This document shows, one piece after another, positions 32,969-45,092 of a DNA stretch of 64,000 nucleotides (the stretch's first letter is position 1; the number at the start of each line of letters is the position of its first letter). The notes beneath the pieces were generated by a model, which searched no databases, was not told the DNA's origin, and saw only the letters and a list, made by a program, of their open reading frames with translations. The stretch lies in contig ML977009.1 in the NCBI GenBank assembly GCA_010015675.1, positions 426,631 to 490,630 on the forward strand. The letters are read 5' to 3'. The position numbers and the translations under genes are program-made. The DNA comes from Byssothecium circinans. Lineage: Eukaryota > Ascomycota > Dothideomycetes > Pleosporales > Massarinaceae.

Positions 32969-34851
32969 CTAAATGTCTACATTCTCAACATGAGCAGTCA
33001 CGTTCTTTCCGGCATCAATCGTCTTGCCGCTTGAAGCGGCCGCAATGCGGGTTTCTTCTGCCTCGATAGCTGCCAAAGGTCGCTTGCTCGACTTCGCAGC
33101 CTTGTCGCCGATGGGGATGTACCATGTATTTCCGGAGTCGATATCGAAGTAAGCGTTAAGATCCTCAAGAGTGCGTCCACTAGAGTCTGTTAGCATAGCC
33201 CAAGGTTGAAAACCTTAATGGAACTTACGCAGTCTCGGGATACAGAAAGTAGACGACGCCGATGAAGGCGAGATTGAAGCAGGCAAAGACTTCAATAGTT
33301 AGCGGATGCATGTTTTTCAGGGCTAGAGTAACTCACTAATATAGAATCGGTACCCGATGTTCTGGATACCGGTTGGCGTGAACTGCGTGCACACGAACCC
33401 AAACAGCCAGTTGGTCGCCGTAGCGGCTGCCGCACCCTTTGTTCGCATTGCAAGCGAATTGACCTCAGCCTGGTAGACCCACGGTACCATACCCCACGTG
33501 CAGCCAAAGGCGGCGTAGTAGAAGAACAAAAAGGTAATGGCAACAGCGCCCCAAGCTTGCTCGTTTGTATGTAGTAGAGCAACGGCGATTGCGACAAAAA
33601 CGTAGGCAATGAATTGAAGCGATGCTCCGCCGAGCATTAGTGAGCGTCGGCCGGCACGTTCTATCAACCAAAATGCGAGCGCGGACGAAATGGCGTATGA
33701 GGCCGCATTGCAGCCAGTGAGGACGCGAGACATGAAGTTTGACATGCCCAGGCTGTTCTCGAGGATTGTGGGGAACTGAGCGCGGTATTAGCATATAAAC
33801 TGGAGCATTCCGAGAACCAGTACGTACATAGTAATTGAGAGCATTGATGCCACCAAACTGTTGCATGAACTGCGTTCCGCAACCAAGGAGAAGGCGTCTG
33901 AGATGACCCGACCTGTCGCGCCCACGAATGACCTCCATAAAGGAGATTTTTGACTGTCGCTCAATCTCAATAGCACCGCGAATGGACATAAGCTGCTGCA
34001 TGACGGTTCCACTGTCTAGACGAAGCCCCTTTCCAAGATATCGGCGAAGAGCTTCGTGTCCTTCTTCGTTCCGATCGTGGAGTAAAAGCCAGCGCGGCGA
34101 TTCTGGAACCCATTGCAAAAGCAAGACCATCGCAAAGCATGGAACAAGCTGGCAAATAACTTAGTACATATGAATTTTGTTCACGGTAGATACTTACCTG
34201 AAGGGCGAGAGGGAGTCGCCATTGAAGGCTGTTGCCAGAGAAGGAAGTTCCAAGAGTCAGCCACGAGCCGATCATGTAGAAGATGACATTGTGCAAAACA
34301 ACGATGACAGAAAGCTTTCCTCGCCTCTCACTGCTGACTGACTCAGCCTGATAAACACCGACCGTGCTAGACACCATGCCTAAAGGTGTCAGTGCGGAAA
34401 AAATAGATGTAAACCGCTACAAGCAACTCACCATTTCCAAAACCATTGATTATGCGCCCGACAATGAGCATTGGGAAGTTCACAGCAGCGAACTGGAGAA
34501 TAGCGCCGAATCCACTGACAGCTGCACCACAGCGCAGAGTGTTTTTGCGGCCCAACCAGTCACCGAAGAGAGCGGCGAGAAGGCACCCGACAAGATTGCC
34601 CAAAGAAAAGCAGCTGGCTGTAATGCCCTGAATATCGGGGTCCTTGGTTTGAGGAAAGGCATCGATGAAGGTGGAGCTGATGAGAATTCCGGAAATGATA
34701 CCCTGATCATAGCCGTACCATGCCTGGAGCGTGTTAGTAGGTAGGATAGCATTTGAGATTGGGGGGTGCTGAGATTTCTCACCTGACCGGCAGAGTTGGC
34801 AGCAGTCAAGGTGACCTCCAGAGCATAACCTTCAAGACTACCCCAGACCAT
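32969..34851 (-). CDS. MFS sugar porter (hexose/lactose permease-like)
   Basis: The seven exons are 34783-34851, 34432-34723, 34198-34379, 33828-34148, 33337-33775, 33229-33289 and 32969-33179, giving 524 aa; the introns are 47-59 bp. Sugar-porter signatures appear in order: AWYGYDQGIISG, GDWLGRKN, GYM-type GIGNG replaced by NGFGNG, PESPRWLL, QQFGGINALNYY, ERAGRRS, WVYQAEVNSLAMRTKGAA and YPETAGRTLED. Twelve membrane helices are expected. It imports a sugar by proton symport; the substrate cannot be told. The ATG at 34851 gives MVWGSLEGYALEVTL, a short N-terminal tail. The gene diverges from the Zn2Cys6 regulator at 35676, so control by that factor is plausible. Confidence 0.92.
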
Positions 34852-35675
34852 GATTGCGACTGTGCGAGGCTTTCCTTGAAAATCGATAGGAGGGAGATGG
34901 CCAGCTGGAGATAGCGACGAGGGCGTGATTATATACGCTCCTAGGAAAGTCATGGCCCGCGCCGTAGCCAAGGCAGGAAAGGGAATGAGACGCATGGAAA
35001 ACACAAGGCAACGGATGACAGAGCCGAGCAGCTGGCTCTGGGGTGCGTAAACTCCCCGCCATGCTATTTCTGGGGTAGGATTAGTGTGGAGAATGGGGTA
35101 ATTTCTGGGGTTGCAGGGGTTCTCACGCGACGACTGGGCTTCAAGCTGAGTCAGGTTCGGGCAAATTCTGCAACATGCTTGGATGCAGAAACTAAGAGTG
35201 CGAGTCGCTGCATTAGATATTAGATGTGCGTTGGGGCGTCGGATTTGCGCGTAATGGTCCGCATTCATGTCGTTGGACGGGGTAAATCGGCCCGGTTCAT
35301 TCGGTAGGACATGGCGCGGGTGGGGTTCTCCACACTCAGGCTTCCCCAGATTTCCATCTTGACCTTTATTAAACCTTGGAAACACGACTCGGCAAAGCCT
35401 TTTCTGCCATGCTGAGCTGGCAGCCTCGTCAGTGCGTAGCGTTCATAAATCCGTAGCTTCCCCAACGGCCCATATTCGTCCGCCGCCCACATTTCTCAAT
35501 CGATCCGTCAAACGTCGGAGCTTGCCCGCTGACATCAAAACTTGAGAACTTCGGGCCATGTTCTGATATTGCCCGTTCCTCGCCAAACATGGAAAGTTCG
35601 GAAGCGCGTCGTCTAAGTAAGACCGTGTGGGTATCCAGGAATTGACAGTTGAACTGGGCTGGACTGACTCCGCAG
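34852..35675. promoter_or_regulatory. divergent promoter between sugar porter and Zn2Cys6 regulator
   Basis: About 820 bp lies between the porter ATG and the zinc-cluster exon. It probably also contains the missing first exon of the regulator. An ATG at 35590 is followed by a donor-like GTAAGA at 35616, but splicing it to 35676 is out of frame. A CGG-N11-CCG motif is listed separately. Confidence 0.5.
35466..35482. promoter_or_regulatory. CGG-N11-CCG motif (Gal4-type spacing)
   Basis: CGG at 35466-35468 and CCG at 35480-35482 are separated by 11 bases, the spacing bound by Gal4-type zinc-cluster dimers. It lies in the divergent promoter about 190 bp upstream of the zinc-cluster exon. One such match per 800 bp has roughly a one-in-five chance of occurring at random, so this is weak evidence. 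Confidence 0.25.
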
Positions 35676-37928
35676 GTGCCTCTTGTGCCGTCAAAGAAAG
35701 ATCAGATGCAACCGAAAGCTGCCAAAATGCGAGAGTTGTGCTCGGGCAAATGTCGAATGTCAATACAGTGAGATGCAAATTCCGGTGACGTCACTTTTAA
35801 TATCACGTGACTGACTCGTCATAGTTGTGGTGAAGAACAAACCTGGTCTTAGGGCGGGCTACGTCTCAGAGTTAGAGGAAAGGCTGGGTAAGCTCATTTC
35901 CGGAGAAACGCATCTTCCATTGACCCGGGTGCAGCCAAGCTTGAAAAGGAGGTGCAGCTTCTGAAGGCTGATCGATCTCGTATGCATTGAAGATCCACTT
36001 CTCCTAACCTAACTGACCAAACCATAGCCCCAACACCAGCAGTCGATATTAATAGTGTCGCAAATTCAAGCTCGACAGATCAGTCGATCCAAGATGCTCC
36101 AGCCAACGTTGCCCACATCAACCCCCGGAGCGCGCGATGTTCCCCGTCTGACTTCGACCCCTTATCAGCAACTATCTTGGATGAGCTATGCGCGGCATGG
36201 TTTGGTGAGTGTTTATCCCACATACCTACTCTTGAGCCACTTGCTCATACTGTAAATTCAGAAAAGTACCACCCATGGTTTCCGATCCTCCACCAGCCTT
36301 CGCTCTTAGAAGTGCTTCAAACCTCCCCAATCCTCACTAGCACAGTTCATCACATTGTGTTCAAAGCCATCGCTGCCGTTACTATTCCCCACTCTTATCA
36401 CTCAGATTCATTGACCAACGACCAGCGACGCACACTATCCGACGACTTGCGGAGCCAAGTGGTCATGGAGGCCATTGGCCAGCTTTCACTTCAGTCACTA
36501 CAAGCCGTTCTCATCCTGACCATCAGAGACTATGGCGGTGGACGCTTGAGCGAATTTTGGAACCTGATAGCGCTCGCGAAAAGGTATGTTCAGCCACCGG
36601 GCCATCTCGACCGACGCCGTGAAAGACGTCGCTCTAACGGAGTCTTAGGATGGGAACTCAACTCGGGCTTAGAGACTTGGTGGCGAATCACTGTGACAAC
36701 TTCAATCAAGTGTCCACCATTCCACCCCGGATGCTACCCCTGCCTGTATCTCTCGTTAACCGGGAAGAAAAGATACGCGCGTATTGGATGACAGAAGGTA
36801 AGCGTATATTGAATGCATTTGATGGTCTTATTGACTTGAGATCTTAGTACTTGATGGCTCTTCAACAATCGGCGCAGCATGGAACCTGAACCTCTCCAAG
36901 CCAGAAGCCACAGGTTTGCTCCCATGCAGTGACACAATATGGGCCTTTCCTGAGGCGGTGATTAGCGCTTGGTCTTTTGGCGATTTTGAGATGTCATCAG
37001 CATACTCGCTTTATGTCATGCTTGTGACAAACGAGATCTTCCACGTCCACCGCTTCCTACAGCAGTCGTTCGATACGCAATCCGCCACCGAGCGCGTTCG
37101 ATGGCAAAACGAATGCCGCGCAGTGGATGACAGTCTCATGGCCTGGAGAATGAAGTTTGCCACGGCCGAAGTACGCATGAACACGGAGAATTGCGGCGCG
37201 TACGACCCGAATATCGTTCTCACGCACTGCGCTTTGGACCTGTAAGAGTGACTGCAAATACTGAGTGGTGTCCTGCGCTGATTGCGTTGCAGAGCGACCA
37301 TATCCCTTTATCAACGGCTGGCCATCCCACCGCCTGGGCTTGAGGAAGCACAAGGGCCATGGTATCACGCTATCCAGCGGTGCCTTGACGCATGCGATAG
37401 CATCACCACAGCACTGCGGGTAATGCAGGATACGCATCTAGAAAACATCAGCCCACTCATTATATCCTGTATTTTCGTAGCAGCACGCTTTTTTCTTGGT
37501 ATTTATGTCCCTTCATAGCTCAAATATCCGCTGACTCCACCGTAGTCCATGCGAAACTGCTCAACGTAGAGATCCCACGGAACCTTGACCTTCTCGTATA
37601 TAGCCTCAAAACCTGCGGTCTGCGATGGTCGTACGCTCGTCGGCTAGAAAAGGTGATACGGACCGCAACGGCGGATCACAAGATGCCGACATCGATGTCA
37701 TCTCTTCCCGTTCAGTTCTACGATCTCCAATACTCGTATCTAGACATTGACGAGGCACTCCGTGTGTGGGCCGAAGGGCTCGAACCGTGGATGCACCTCG
37801 CTGGCTTGGAACATCCGGCCCTTGATCAGAATTCGATTCTGATGCCAAACGTTAACATGCCGGATGCGTTGGCGGGTGCGAATGATGCAGCCTTCATGCC
37901 GGATACTCATCACCTGGCCCAGGCATGA
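35676..37928 (+). CDS. Zn2Cys6 (fungal binuclear cluster) transcription factor, first exon not located
   Basis: Nine exons were traced: 35676-35767, 35825-35887, 35935-35979, 36028-36204, 36262-36583, 36649-36797, 36848-37241, 37293-37498 and 37546-37928, together 609 codons plus stop. The first visible exon carries the complete zinc cluster CLLCRQRKIRCNRKLPKCES plus CARANVEC, with C-X2-C-X6-C-X6-C-X2-C-X6-C spacing. The linker GLRAGYVSELEERL leads into a short coiled-coil (KLEKEVQLLKADR). The fungal_trans middle homology domain follows (ILDELCAAWFEKYHPWFPIL, AVLILTIRDYGGGRLSEFWN). An in-frame TGA sits just upstream of 35676, so an earlier exon must supply the start. Introns are 47-65 bp. Intron 35768-35824 contains TGACGTCA and TCACGTGA. 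Confidence 0.88.
35786..35810. promoter_or_regulatory. CRE palindrome TGACGTCA and E-box-type TCACGTGA inside an intron
   Basis: TGACGTCA (35786-35793) and TCACGTGA (35803-35810) are 9 bp apart, inside the 57-bp intron that directly follows the zinc-cluster exon. Both are exact 8-bp palindromes of bZIP/bHLH type. Confidence 0.4.
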
Positions 37929-38615
37929 GAGGACGTTTGCTTCGCGGCTGTGATATCTCCTACACCGTTCGGAGCGAATGATTGCGTGAGAGATGCACTA
38001 TACGCGTCCGATAGTATCCACGCGACACAAACCACGCGCCAGGAAGGCCATGTTGTCGTTGACGTGTGTATCGGAAGCCGCATATGCACATTCCTATTTG
38101 GGACTAGGTAGCGGTACCCCTGAGTGCCAGCATTTGAGTCGACCCCACATGCCCAAGCCTCGATCTCCATCCACAAAGCTTGCCTTAACGCCTCAACATA
38201 TTTGATGGGCAGTGATAGTTAGATCGGACTTGAGAGGACATACAAATTCAAAGTGGCCATTGATTTCTCAAAAGAAGCAACGAGAGCTTCACCAGCAACG
38301 ACAGCGCGATCGAAATGAAGAATCCATGATCCATACTGGTACCGCAGGAGAAGAGTCCGACCAGTTGTGAGTGAGCCATTACAGCCATAGATTTTAATTA
38401 GACTAGCGTAGATCCGGTACCATCCGAGATTACACTTGTGTTGTAGTTTGAACTTCATTCTTCAATGTCACCCTGCACTTTTCCACCTTCCCTATGATCA
38501 TGTTCTGACAGCTGCTGTACAACAGTGGCTTGCCGTTCGTTTATATTAAGCATCAAGGACTCGCCGCTCGTACTATTTCACTTCTTTCTCTTTTTGTTAT
38601 CGCTGCCGCTGAAAG
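37929..38615. other. intergenic, GH92 promoter
   Basis: About 0.7 kb between the regulator and the mannosidase. The last 200-300 bases are the likely promoter (CT-rich just before the ATG). Nothing else was recognised. Confidence 0.4.
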
Positions 38616-41250
38616 ATGGTGCCCCTCAATCTCGCACTCGTTTTCCTTCCTTCACTCTTTGCTACTTTCGTATACGCGCAGAATTCTACAGACAATCTGA
38701 AATATGTTGACCAGCTAATTGGAAGCGCAAACGGAGGTTGGAAACATCTCCACCCCTCGGTCTAACAGGTTTACTAACTTTGAAAGGGAATGTGTTTGCG
38801 GGTGCGACCTTGCCGTATGGCATGGCAAAGGCAGTCGCCGACGTCGACTCCCAGAGCAATCAAGGCGGGTTCACTACAGAAGGGGGACGCGTGACAGGCT
38901 TCAGCACAATGCATGACAGCGGAACCGGAGGAAGCCCGTCGCTCGGAAACTTCGCCTTATTTCCTCTTCCAGCGTGTCCAGACGACGATGTCAACAACTG
39001 CGTCTATCCCAAGCCAAGGCGCGCACTTCACTACGTGGAAAGCTCCGTCAAAGCTAGTCCTGGTTATTTCGGCATCACGCTCTCTAGCGGCGTCTCGGCT
39101 GAGATGACAACTGCTCAGCATACATCACTCTTTCGGTTCAAGTTCCCGGCTCCCAGTAACGGAACCAGCCCATTGATTCTCTTGGATCTTACGGATTTGA
39201 ACGGGAGTCGACAGGACAATGCTACGGTGTCGGTAGATGGAGAAACGGGCCGCATGTCTGGAAGTGCCCGTTTCTTACCCAGCTTTGGTACTGGAACATG
39301 GGTGGGGTATTTCTGTGCGGATTTTGAAGGCGCCGATATCAAAGACAATGGAATCTGGGTAAATTCACGAGCGGACGCGGAAGTCAAGGACCTCAAGATC
39401 AACCGCGGAATCAACGGTGCAGCGCTGCCTGGAGGGAGCTTCGTGCGATTCTCTTCCAACCCTGCAGAAGGTGTCCTAGCTCGCATCGCTGTCAGCTTGA
39501 TTAGCAGTGAGCAAGCGTGTCGCAGCGCTGAAGCAGAAATTCCCGACTTTGATTTCGAAGCAACACAAACCGCAGCGGAGTCCGCATGGCGCGAAAAGCT
39601 CTCCCCGATCACTGTTTCTTCCACAGGTGTCAACTCCTCTCTAATCACGAATTTTTACTCCGGCATCTACCGAACGATGGTGAACCCGCAGAACTACACT
39701 GGCGAAAATCCCAAATGGAGTAGCTCTGAACCCTACTTTGACAGTTTTTACTGTCTCTGGGATAGCTTCCGTTCACAGCTACCGTTCCTGACAATTAACG
39801 ATCCTGTCGCTCTTCAGCAAATGGTCAGAAGCCTCATCGATACGTATGAAAATGAAGGATGGCTACCCGACTGCCGTATGAGCTTATGCAAGGGGTTCAC
39901 ACAAGGCGGTTCAAATGCCGATGTCGTACTAACAGACGCGTACATCAAGGGTCTCGACGATGGCATCGATTGGGACAAGGGTTACGAAGCCGTCGTCAAA
40001 GACGCAGAAGTAGAACCCTACCTCTGGTCCGTCGAAGGCCGTGGCGGTCTCGACAGCTGGAAAACGCTCGGCTACATCCCCACCGAAGATTTTGACTACA
40101 AAGGCTTTGGAACCGTAACGCGCTCGGTTTCTCGCACGCTAGAATATGCATACAACGACTTCTGCATTGCGCAGATGGCTGATGGGCTGGGCAATGACGC
40201 GGATAAAGAGAAGTATCGAGAGAGAGGCCAGAACTGGAAGAACTTGTACTATGAAGAGCAGAAGAGTTTGCTGTTTGATGGGACGGATACGGGGTTTACG
40301 GGTTTCTTTCAGGGGAGGTTTGCGAATCGGACATGGCATACGCAGAATCCGCTTTGGTGCTCGTCGATTGATCCCGATGGGAGTCGTGTGTGCTCGTTGC
40401 AAAATACGGGCCAGGAGACTTTTGAGAGTAGTTTGTGGGAGTATGGGTTGTAAGTGATTCGATCGTTCCCTCCCAATAAGGCTCGTGCAATAGCTTTTGG
40501 AAACTAACAATGGTTCAGCTACGTGCCGGGAGATCAAGCCGGGCTCATCTCACTATACGGAGGCCCGGAAGCGTTCGTCAAGCGCCTCGACTACCTCCAC
40601 GATCAGAATATCACATACATCGGCAACGAGCCGTCTTTCCTGACAGTGTTTCAATACCACTACGCCGGACGTCCAGCACTAAGTGCTCTCCGCTCTCACT
40701 TCTACATCCCGCGCTTTTTCAGCCCCACAAACAACGGCCTCCCAGGTAACGACGATTCGGGAGCCATGGGAAGTTTTGTCGCCATGTCAATGTACGTACT
40801 ACGTTCTCACCTTACTTTCCTTCTTTCTTTCTCTATAGCGTTCGCTAATGCAAAAGCAGGATGGGGCTCTTCCCCAACCCGGGTCAAAATGTCTACCTCA
40901 TCACCCCGCCCTTTTTCGAAAGTGTGTCCATTAAATCGCCGCTTTCAGGCCAAACAGCGACTATCCGTAACGTTAACTTTGATCCCACATATGCGGCTAT
41001 CTACATCCAATCCGCAACCTTGGATGGCGAGCCGTATACCAAGAACTGGATCGATCATTCGTTCTTCACGGAGGGAAAGGAGCTTGTGTTGACGCTGGGG
41101 AGAAATGAGAGTAGTTGGGGTACGCGCGTGGAGGATTTGCCGCCGAGTTTGGGCGAGTATGTGGGGTTTGGGAGTGGGAATGGGACGGGGGGGAATGGGA
41201 GGAGGTGGGTGAGGAGGGAGGGGATGGGGGCTTTGGAGTATGCTTGGTGA
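38616..41250 (+). CDS. secreted GH92 alpha-mannosidase-like glycosidase
   Basis: The four exons are 38616-38736, 38787-40449, 40519-40791 and 40860-41250, giving 815 aa; the introns are 50, 69 and 68 bp. A signal peptide (MVPLNLALVFLPSLFATFVYA) targets it for secretion. GH92 hallmarks are LIGSANGGNVFAGATLPYGM, the GGF and STMHDSGTGGSPSLGNF loops, PYFDSFYCLWDSFRSQLPFL, a DYKGFGTVTRSVSRTLEYAY helix, YIGNEPSFLTVFQYHYAGRP, and GLPGNDDSGAMGSFVAMSMM with LFPNPGQNVYLI. GH92 enzymes are calcium-dependent exo-alpha-mannosidases acting on N-glycans or mannoproteins. The C-terminal 40 residues are Gly-rich and basic and less conserved. Several NxS/T glycosylation sites fit an extracellular protein. Confidence 0.93.
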
Positions 41251-42616
41251 AGGTTGAGTAGGTGGTAAGATACAAGTGATGTTTTAATTTTCGTACTCGG
41301 GGTTTTGAAAAGGCCCCCTGTTCAGCGTTTTCACTATTACGAGAGGATGATCCTAGTTGATGACAGTGTGATGTTCTACAGTAACCTTGAGGGTCAGACT
41401 ATGGAATAGCTCACTGAACACTTCCTAGCTAAAGTCCCCAACTTTCACACGCGTATATCTCAACGAATTCGCCATAGCCTAAATAGGCAAATGTCATCTT
41501 ATAGCCACAGCGACGTCCATCTCAAGAATGAATATAAATGGAGGAACTTAAGCTTCACGCGATATGTCGCTCACTCCGGTTCGATATCCTTGAGCTGGAG
41601 CTCGATGGCCATGTCAGTGCTGCGAGTTCCGCTAAAGGTTAGAGAAACGGTAAAGGTTGGGAAATTGGCGCAGCATGTTGGCATAGTACATTGGTAAATG
41701 CCAATGGTTTCATTGCTATTTAACGTCACAGATGTATGTTGGAAGCATATTACATAGGGGTTGCATTCATGGATTAATGAATTTAGTTGTGAGACAATTC
41801 CCGGCCGAGCGAAGCCAATATAGTACCATTGGCAAAGGCCTCGGTGGCGCCAAGCAGGCAACAGTGGTCACTCCACTCGTACCATGGTTGCCAAAGTGTT
41901 GAGGTTCAACACGAATTTTTTTCTGTCGGAGGCAGGTTAATCCGCTCCGCTTACGTAATCGTTCATCCGAAGTCGTTCGAGTTCCGAGGCCGGTGCGCCT
42001 TATCCTTATCGTGTTTTTTCCTTGTGTTAATACCCTACTATACTCACATGAGTACTAGTGGCGATGATTGCTCCTTCTTTGATAGTACCATTGGCGTGGT
42101 GCTTTGAAGCTTACGCAAAACGAGCACAGAGCACAAAGCAAGTTTCATTCGCCCAGCAGCGTAGCCTTCGTGAGGTAGGATGCTGATAAACCGACCTTCG
42201 CCAGTGCGGGCATATCGAGAATAACAAGCATCATATTACTGCATTTTTTGCCTGAGGTCTCAGACTTTGAAAAGAGAAGAATTAAGGTGCATATTTCTAT
42301 GTCGGATGCTTGAGCAGAGCCTTTGGGGAGCTTAGTTGCCCAAAAGATTCGTCACCCATGCTAGGTAAGTTGAGATCTTTTGCGGCTTTTAGATATAACT
42401 GCAGGAGTGGCCAGGGATATCTGATGGGATGAAGCTGTGACGTTGCGCTGGATCGGAGGCATCGGAGACGACTATGCCACTTTGGGTAACGCGCCAAACT
42501 TCTCATTCACTTCCCGAAATCTTTCCTTTTCGTATGCACAGCTCCTCAAATCGCCACACGAGAACGCCCATCTCATCTGCCAGCACTAAGCTTGAATTCT
42601 TACAGAACTTCTTCAA
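41251..42616. other. intergenic, nothing recognised
   Basis: About 1.4 kb between two plus-strand genes. Frames here are short and show no domain. The last few hundred bases are the likely promoter of the sugar kinase. Confidence 0.4.
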
Positions 42617-43761
42617 ATGAGGAGATATATCGTTTGCGTGGGCGCTGTCTACATTGATACAATTCTGAGGTGACTACGTCATCCACATATATCTCCTTCA
42701 CATCACTGACCTTACACTCAGTGTGCCCAAATTTCCCATCGAGGATGAAAAGCTCCGCGCAACTGACCACGCCCGGAGAAGAGGCGGCAACGGCGCCAAT
42801 ACTCTTGAAGTGCTTTCCCAGCTCATCAACCGCGCCGACCAAGACCCAGGACGGCGATCACATCTCCATCTTCTCACCGTCTTGCCAAACGAGAACTCCG
42901 CAGCAACGAAGTTTGTACGGGACTCTTTGCCGGATGTGAAGATCTTTTCGTGCATCTTCCGAGCCGGACACAGCGAAGCAGCGGCTAGTTACATCCTGCA
43001 AAATGCGCAGAATCATAGTCGTACGATTATCAGCCACAACCCTTTACCAGAGATGACCCCACAAGAATTTATCGACAAGGCATCAGTTTTGGCGCATCAA
43101 AGTGATGCGCGTGGCAGCTGGTGGCATTTTGAGGGTCGGGTGCCGGATATCACGCTTCAATGCCTGGAGCATTTGCGATCAGCACCTGAGCAGATTGATG
43201 CTAAAATTAGCGTGGAATGCGAAAAGCCGGAGCGTGAGGGTATGGCTGAAGTTGCGAGGCTAGCAGATTTGGTGTTCTATTCACGGCTTTGGGCTAATGT
43301 GCGTTCTTTCTTTTGCAGTGCCACGCCGCACATGCTAACTGGAGCTACAGGCCAAAGGGCACACTGATCCGCGGACGTTCCTTGACTCGCAGCTAGAGTC
43401 ATCGCTCCCTGGGTAGGCCTATACGTACACAACTGTAAATGTTAGGCTAACTGGCTCGGGAAGGGCTATTTTATGCTGCACTTGGGGTGAAGGCGGCGCT
43501 GTTGCAGTTGAGAAGAGGCTTGAAGGGAACCACCAGTGGGCCAAAGTCCAAGCGTGGAAACCCAACACTGGCCCCGCCAACGTTGTCGATACCATTGGTG
43601 CGGGAGACACGCTCATCGCGGGCATGCTCTTTGCCCTAAACTATTACTCAAATGACTGGACATTGGACCAGAAGCTCGCGTTCGCCAACGAGCTAGCTGG
43701 ACGGAAAGTCCTACAAGATGGATTTACGCGTCTGGGAAACCAAATGGCACTGGCAAAATAA
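42617..43761 (+). CDS. pfkB-family sugar kinase (ketohexokinase-like)
   Basis: The four exons are 42617-42669, 42722-43298, 43351-43412 and 43464-43761, giving 329 aa; the introns are 51-52 bp. The N-terminal signature is VGAVYIDTILSVPKFPIEDE, followed by RRGGNGANTLEVL (the pfkB GGNxAN motif). The C-terminal signature VVDTIGAGDTLIAGML carries the catalytic Asp and the anion hole. GHSEAAASYILQN and SWWHFEGRVPDIT resemble ketohexokinase rather than adenosine kinase or ribokinase. Ketohexokinase phosphorylates fructose with ATP. Its nearness to a sugar porter and a glycosidase supports a sugar-use role. The gene ends 47 bp from the convergent amidohydrolase. Confidence 0.9.
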
Positions 43762-43808
43762 CCTCGACCCTGATCTGCCATCCTCACATCAAATGATACC
43801 GTGCTAAA

Positions 43809-45092
43809 TTACGAGGTGCGGATCTTCCCTTTCCACAACTCCTCCGCGTTTCGAGTAAAGACACCATCCTTCTCCACTTCATCCAGAAAATCTGCTTCGG
43901 CTAGACCCGCTATGTTCGCACCAGCATCCCAAAACCCAATTCCATACGGGTAATCCTACCATACATCAGCCACTCCCTCGCTCAAGTTGCTACGTCAAGC
44001 CACTTACCGTGCCAAACACAAACTGCGACACCGGAATACCCTGAGCCAGCAACCCCTTGATCTGTCTTGGATACACCGGCCCCGCACTATCATACCAAAA
44101 GCGCTTTGCATACGCTTTCCGCGCCGCCTCAGCATCCCCAGGAAAGCCGAGGAGGAATCGATCAGCGATGTCAGGGAATGCGCCGGCACCGTGGGAGATG
44201 CGCCAGTGCAGATTCGGGAATTTGAAAATAGTGCGGTGAGCTGTTATGCTTGATATTGCGCGTGCGGTTTCGAAGTAAAACTCGCCGAGGCCGGAACGAA
44301 GTGGTGCTTTTACGCCGTCAGCACACTTAACCCCACTCTTTCATCTTGACCCAACATAATCGGGTGAGCGAACGTACAAGGCTTCGAGCTCACCAACCTT
44401 CCATCATCCAGCCGTATAACCGGATCCGTAGGATGCACGAAAACAACCTCCCTCCCCTTCTTCCCACTCTTTTCCGCCCGTCCCCGCAAGTATCCCCACA
44501 GCCCATCGAACCTCTCCTCCCCAGGATATAAACCCTCATGATTCGTCATGACGCCCACGCCCACAGCCCCCAGCTCCTCAACCGCATATCTAGCCTCCCT
44601 CACCGCCTCCTCCACATATGGTAGCGGCAAAACCGCCATCCAGCTAAACCGCTGCGGATAGCATCGCACCAGCTCCGCGACGAATTCATTCAGCAATCTC
44701 GCTAGGGCTGTGGTTTTTGCTTTATCGTCGGGAAAGGCGTTGGCTTGGGGTGTGGAGATGCAGAGGATGGAGTGTTTGATGGAGTGCTGGGCCATAAAGT
44801 TAAGGTGGGATGAAAGGTCCCATGTTGGTGTTTCGCGGCCTGCGGCGAGGGGTTGGAGGGTCCGGAACCAGGGAGGGATGGGGTGCGTGTGTGTGTCTAT
44901 TCGCGTGGTATTGGTGAAGGAGGGAAGGTGAGAGGTAGAGAGGGGGTTAGTGGAGATTGAGGCGATGGAGAGGAGTGCTTCGTTGAGAAAAGGGAGGACG
45001 GTTAGGTCTATCGCGTCACGGGTTGCGTGTGTGAGGATGCGGGACGTGATGTCGTTGTTATTTTGGGCTTCGCGTTGGGAGAGGGATGCCAT
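43809..45092 (-). CDS. amidohydrolase 2 family (ACMSD-like) metal-dependent hydrolase
   Basis: The three exons are 44378-45092, 44008-44306 and 43809-43955, giving 386 aa; the introns are 71 and 52 bp. The start is ATG 45092 (MASLSQREAQ); an upstream frame extension lacks an ATG. The metal-binding RIDTHTHPIPPWF is at about residue 70, VVFVHPTDP holds a further His, and the distal GTDYPYG holds the Asp, restored across the last intron. FPNLHWRISHGAGAFPDIAD is typical of the decarboxylase-like amidohydrolase_2 group (2-amino-3-carboxymuconate semialdehyde decarboxylase, orsellinate or resorcylate decarboxylases). A decarboxylase or hydrolase acting on an aromatic acid is the best guess. Confidence 0.88.

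Noticed and set aside
34480..35385. 301-aa minus-strand frame over the porter 5' region
   Set aside because: Only its stretch at 34783-34851 is coding; the rest reads through the first intron and the promoter.
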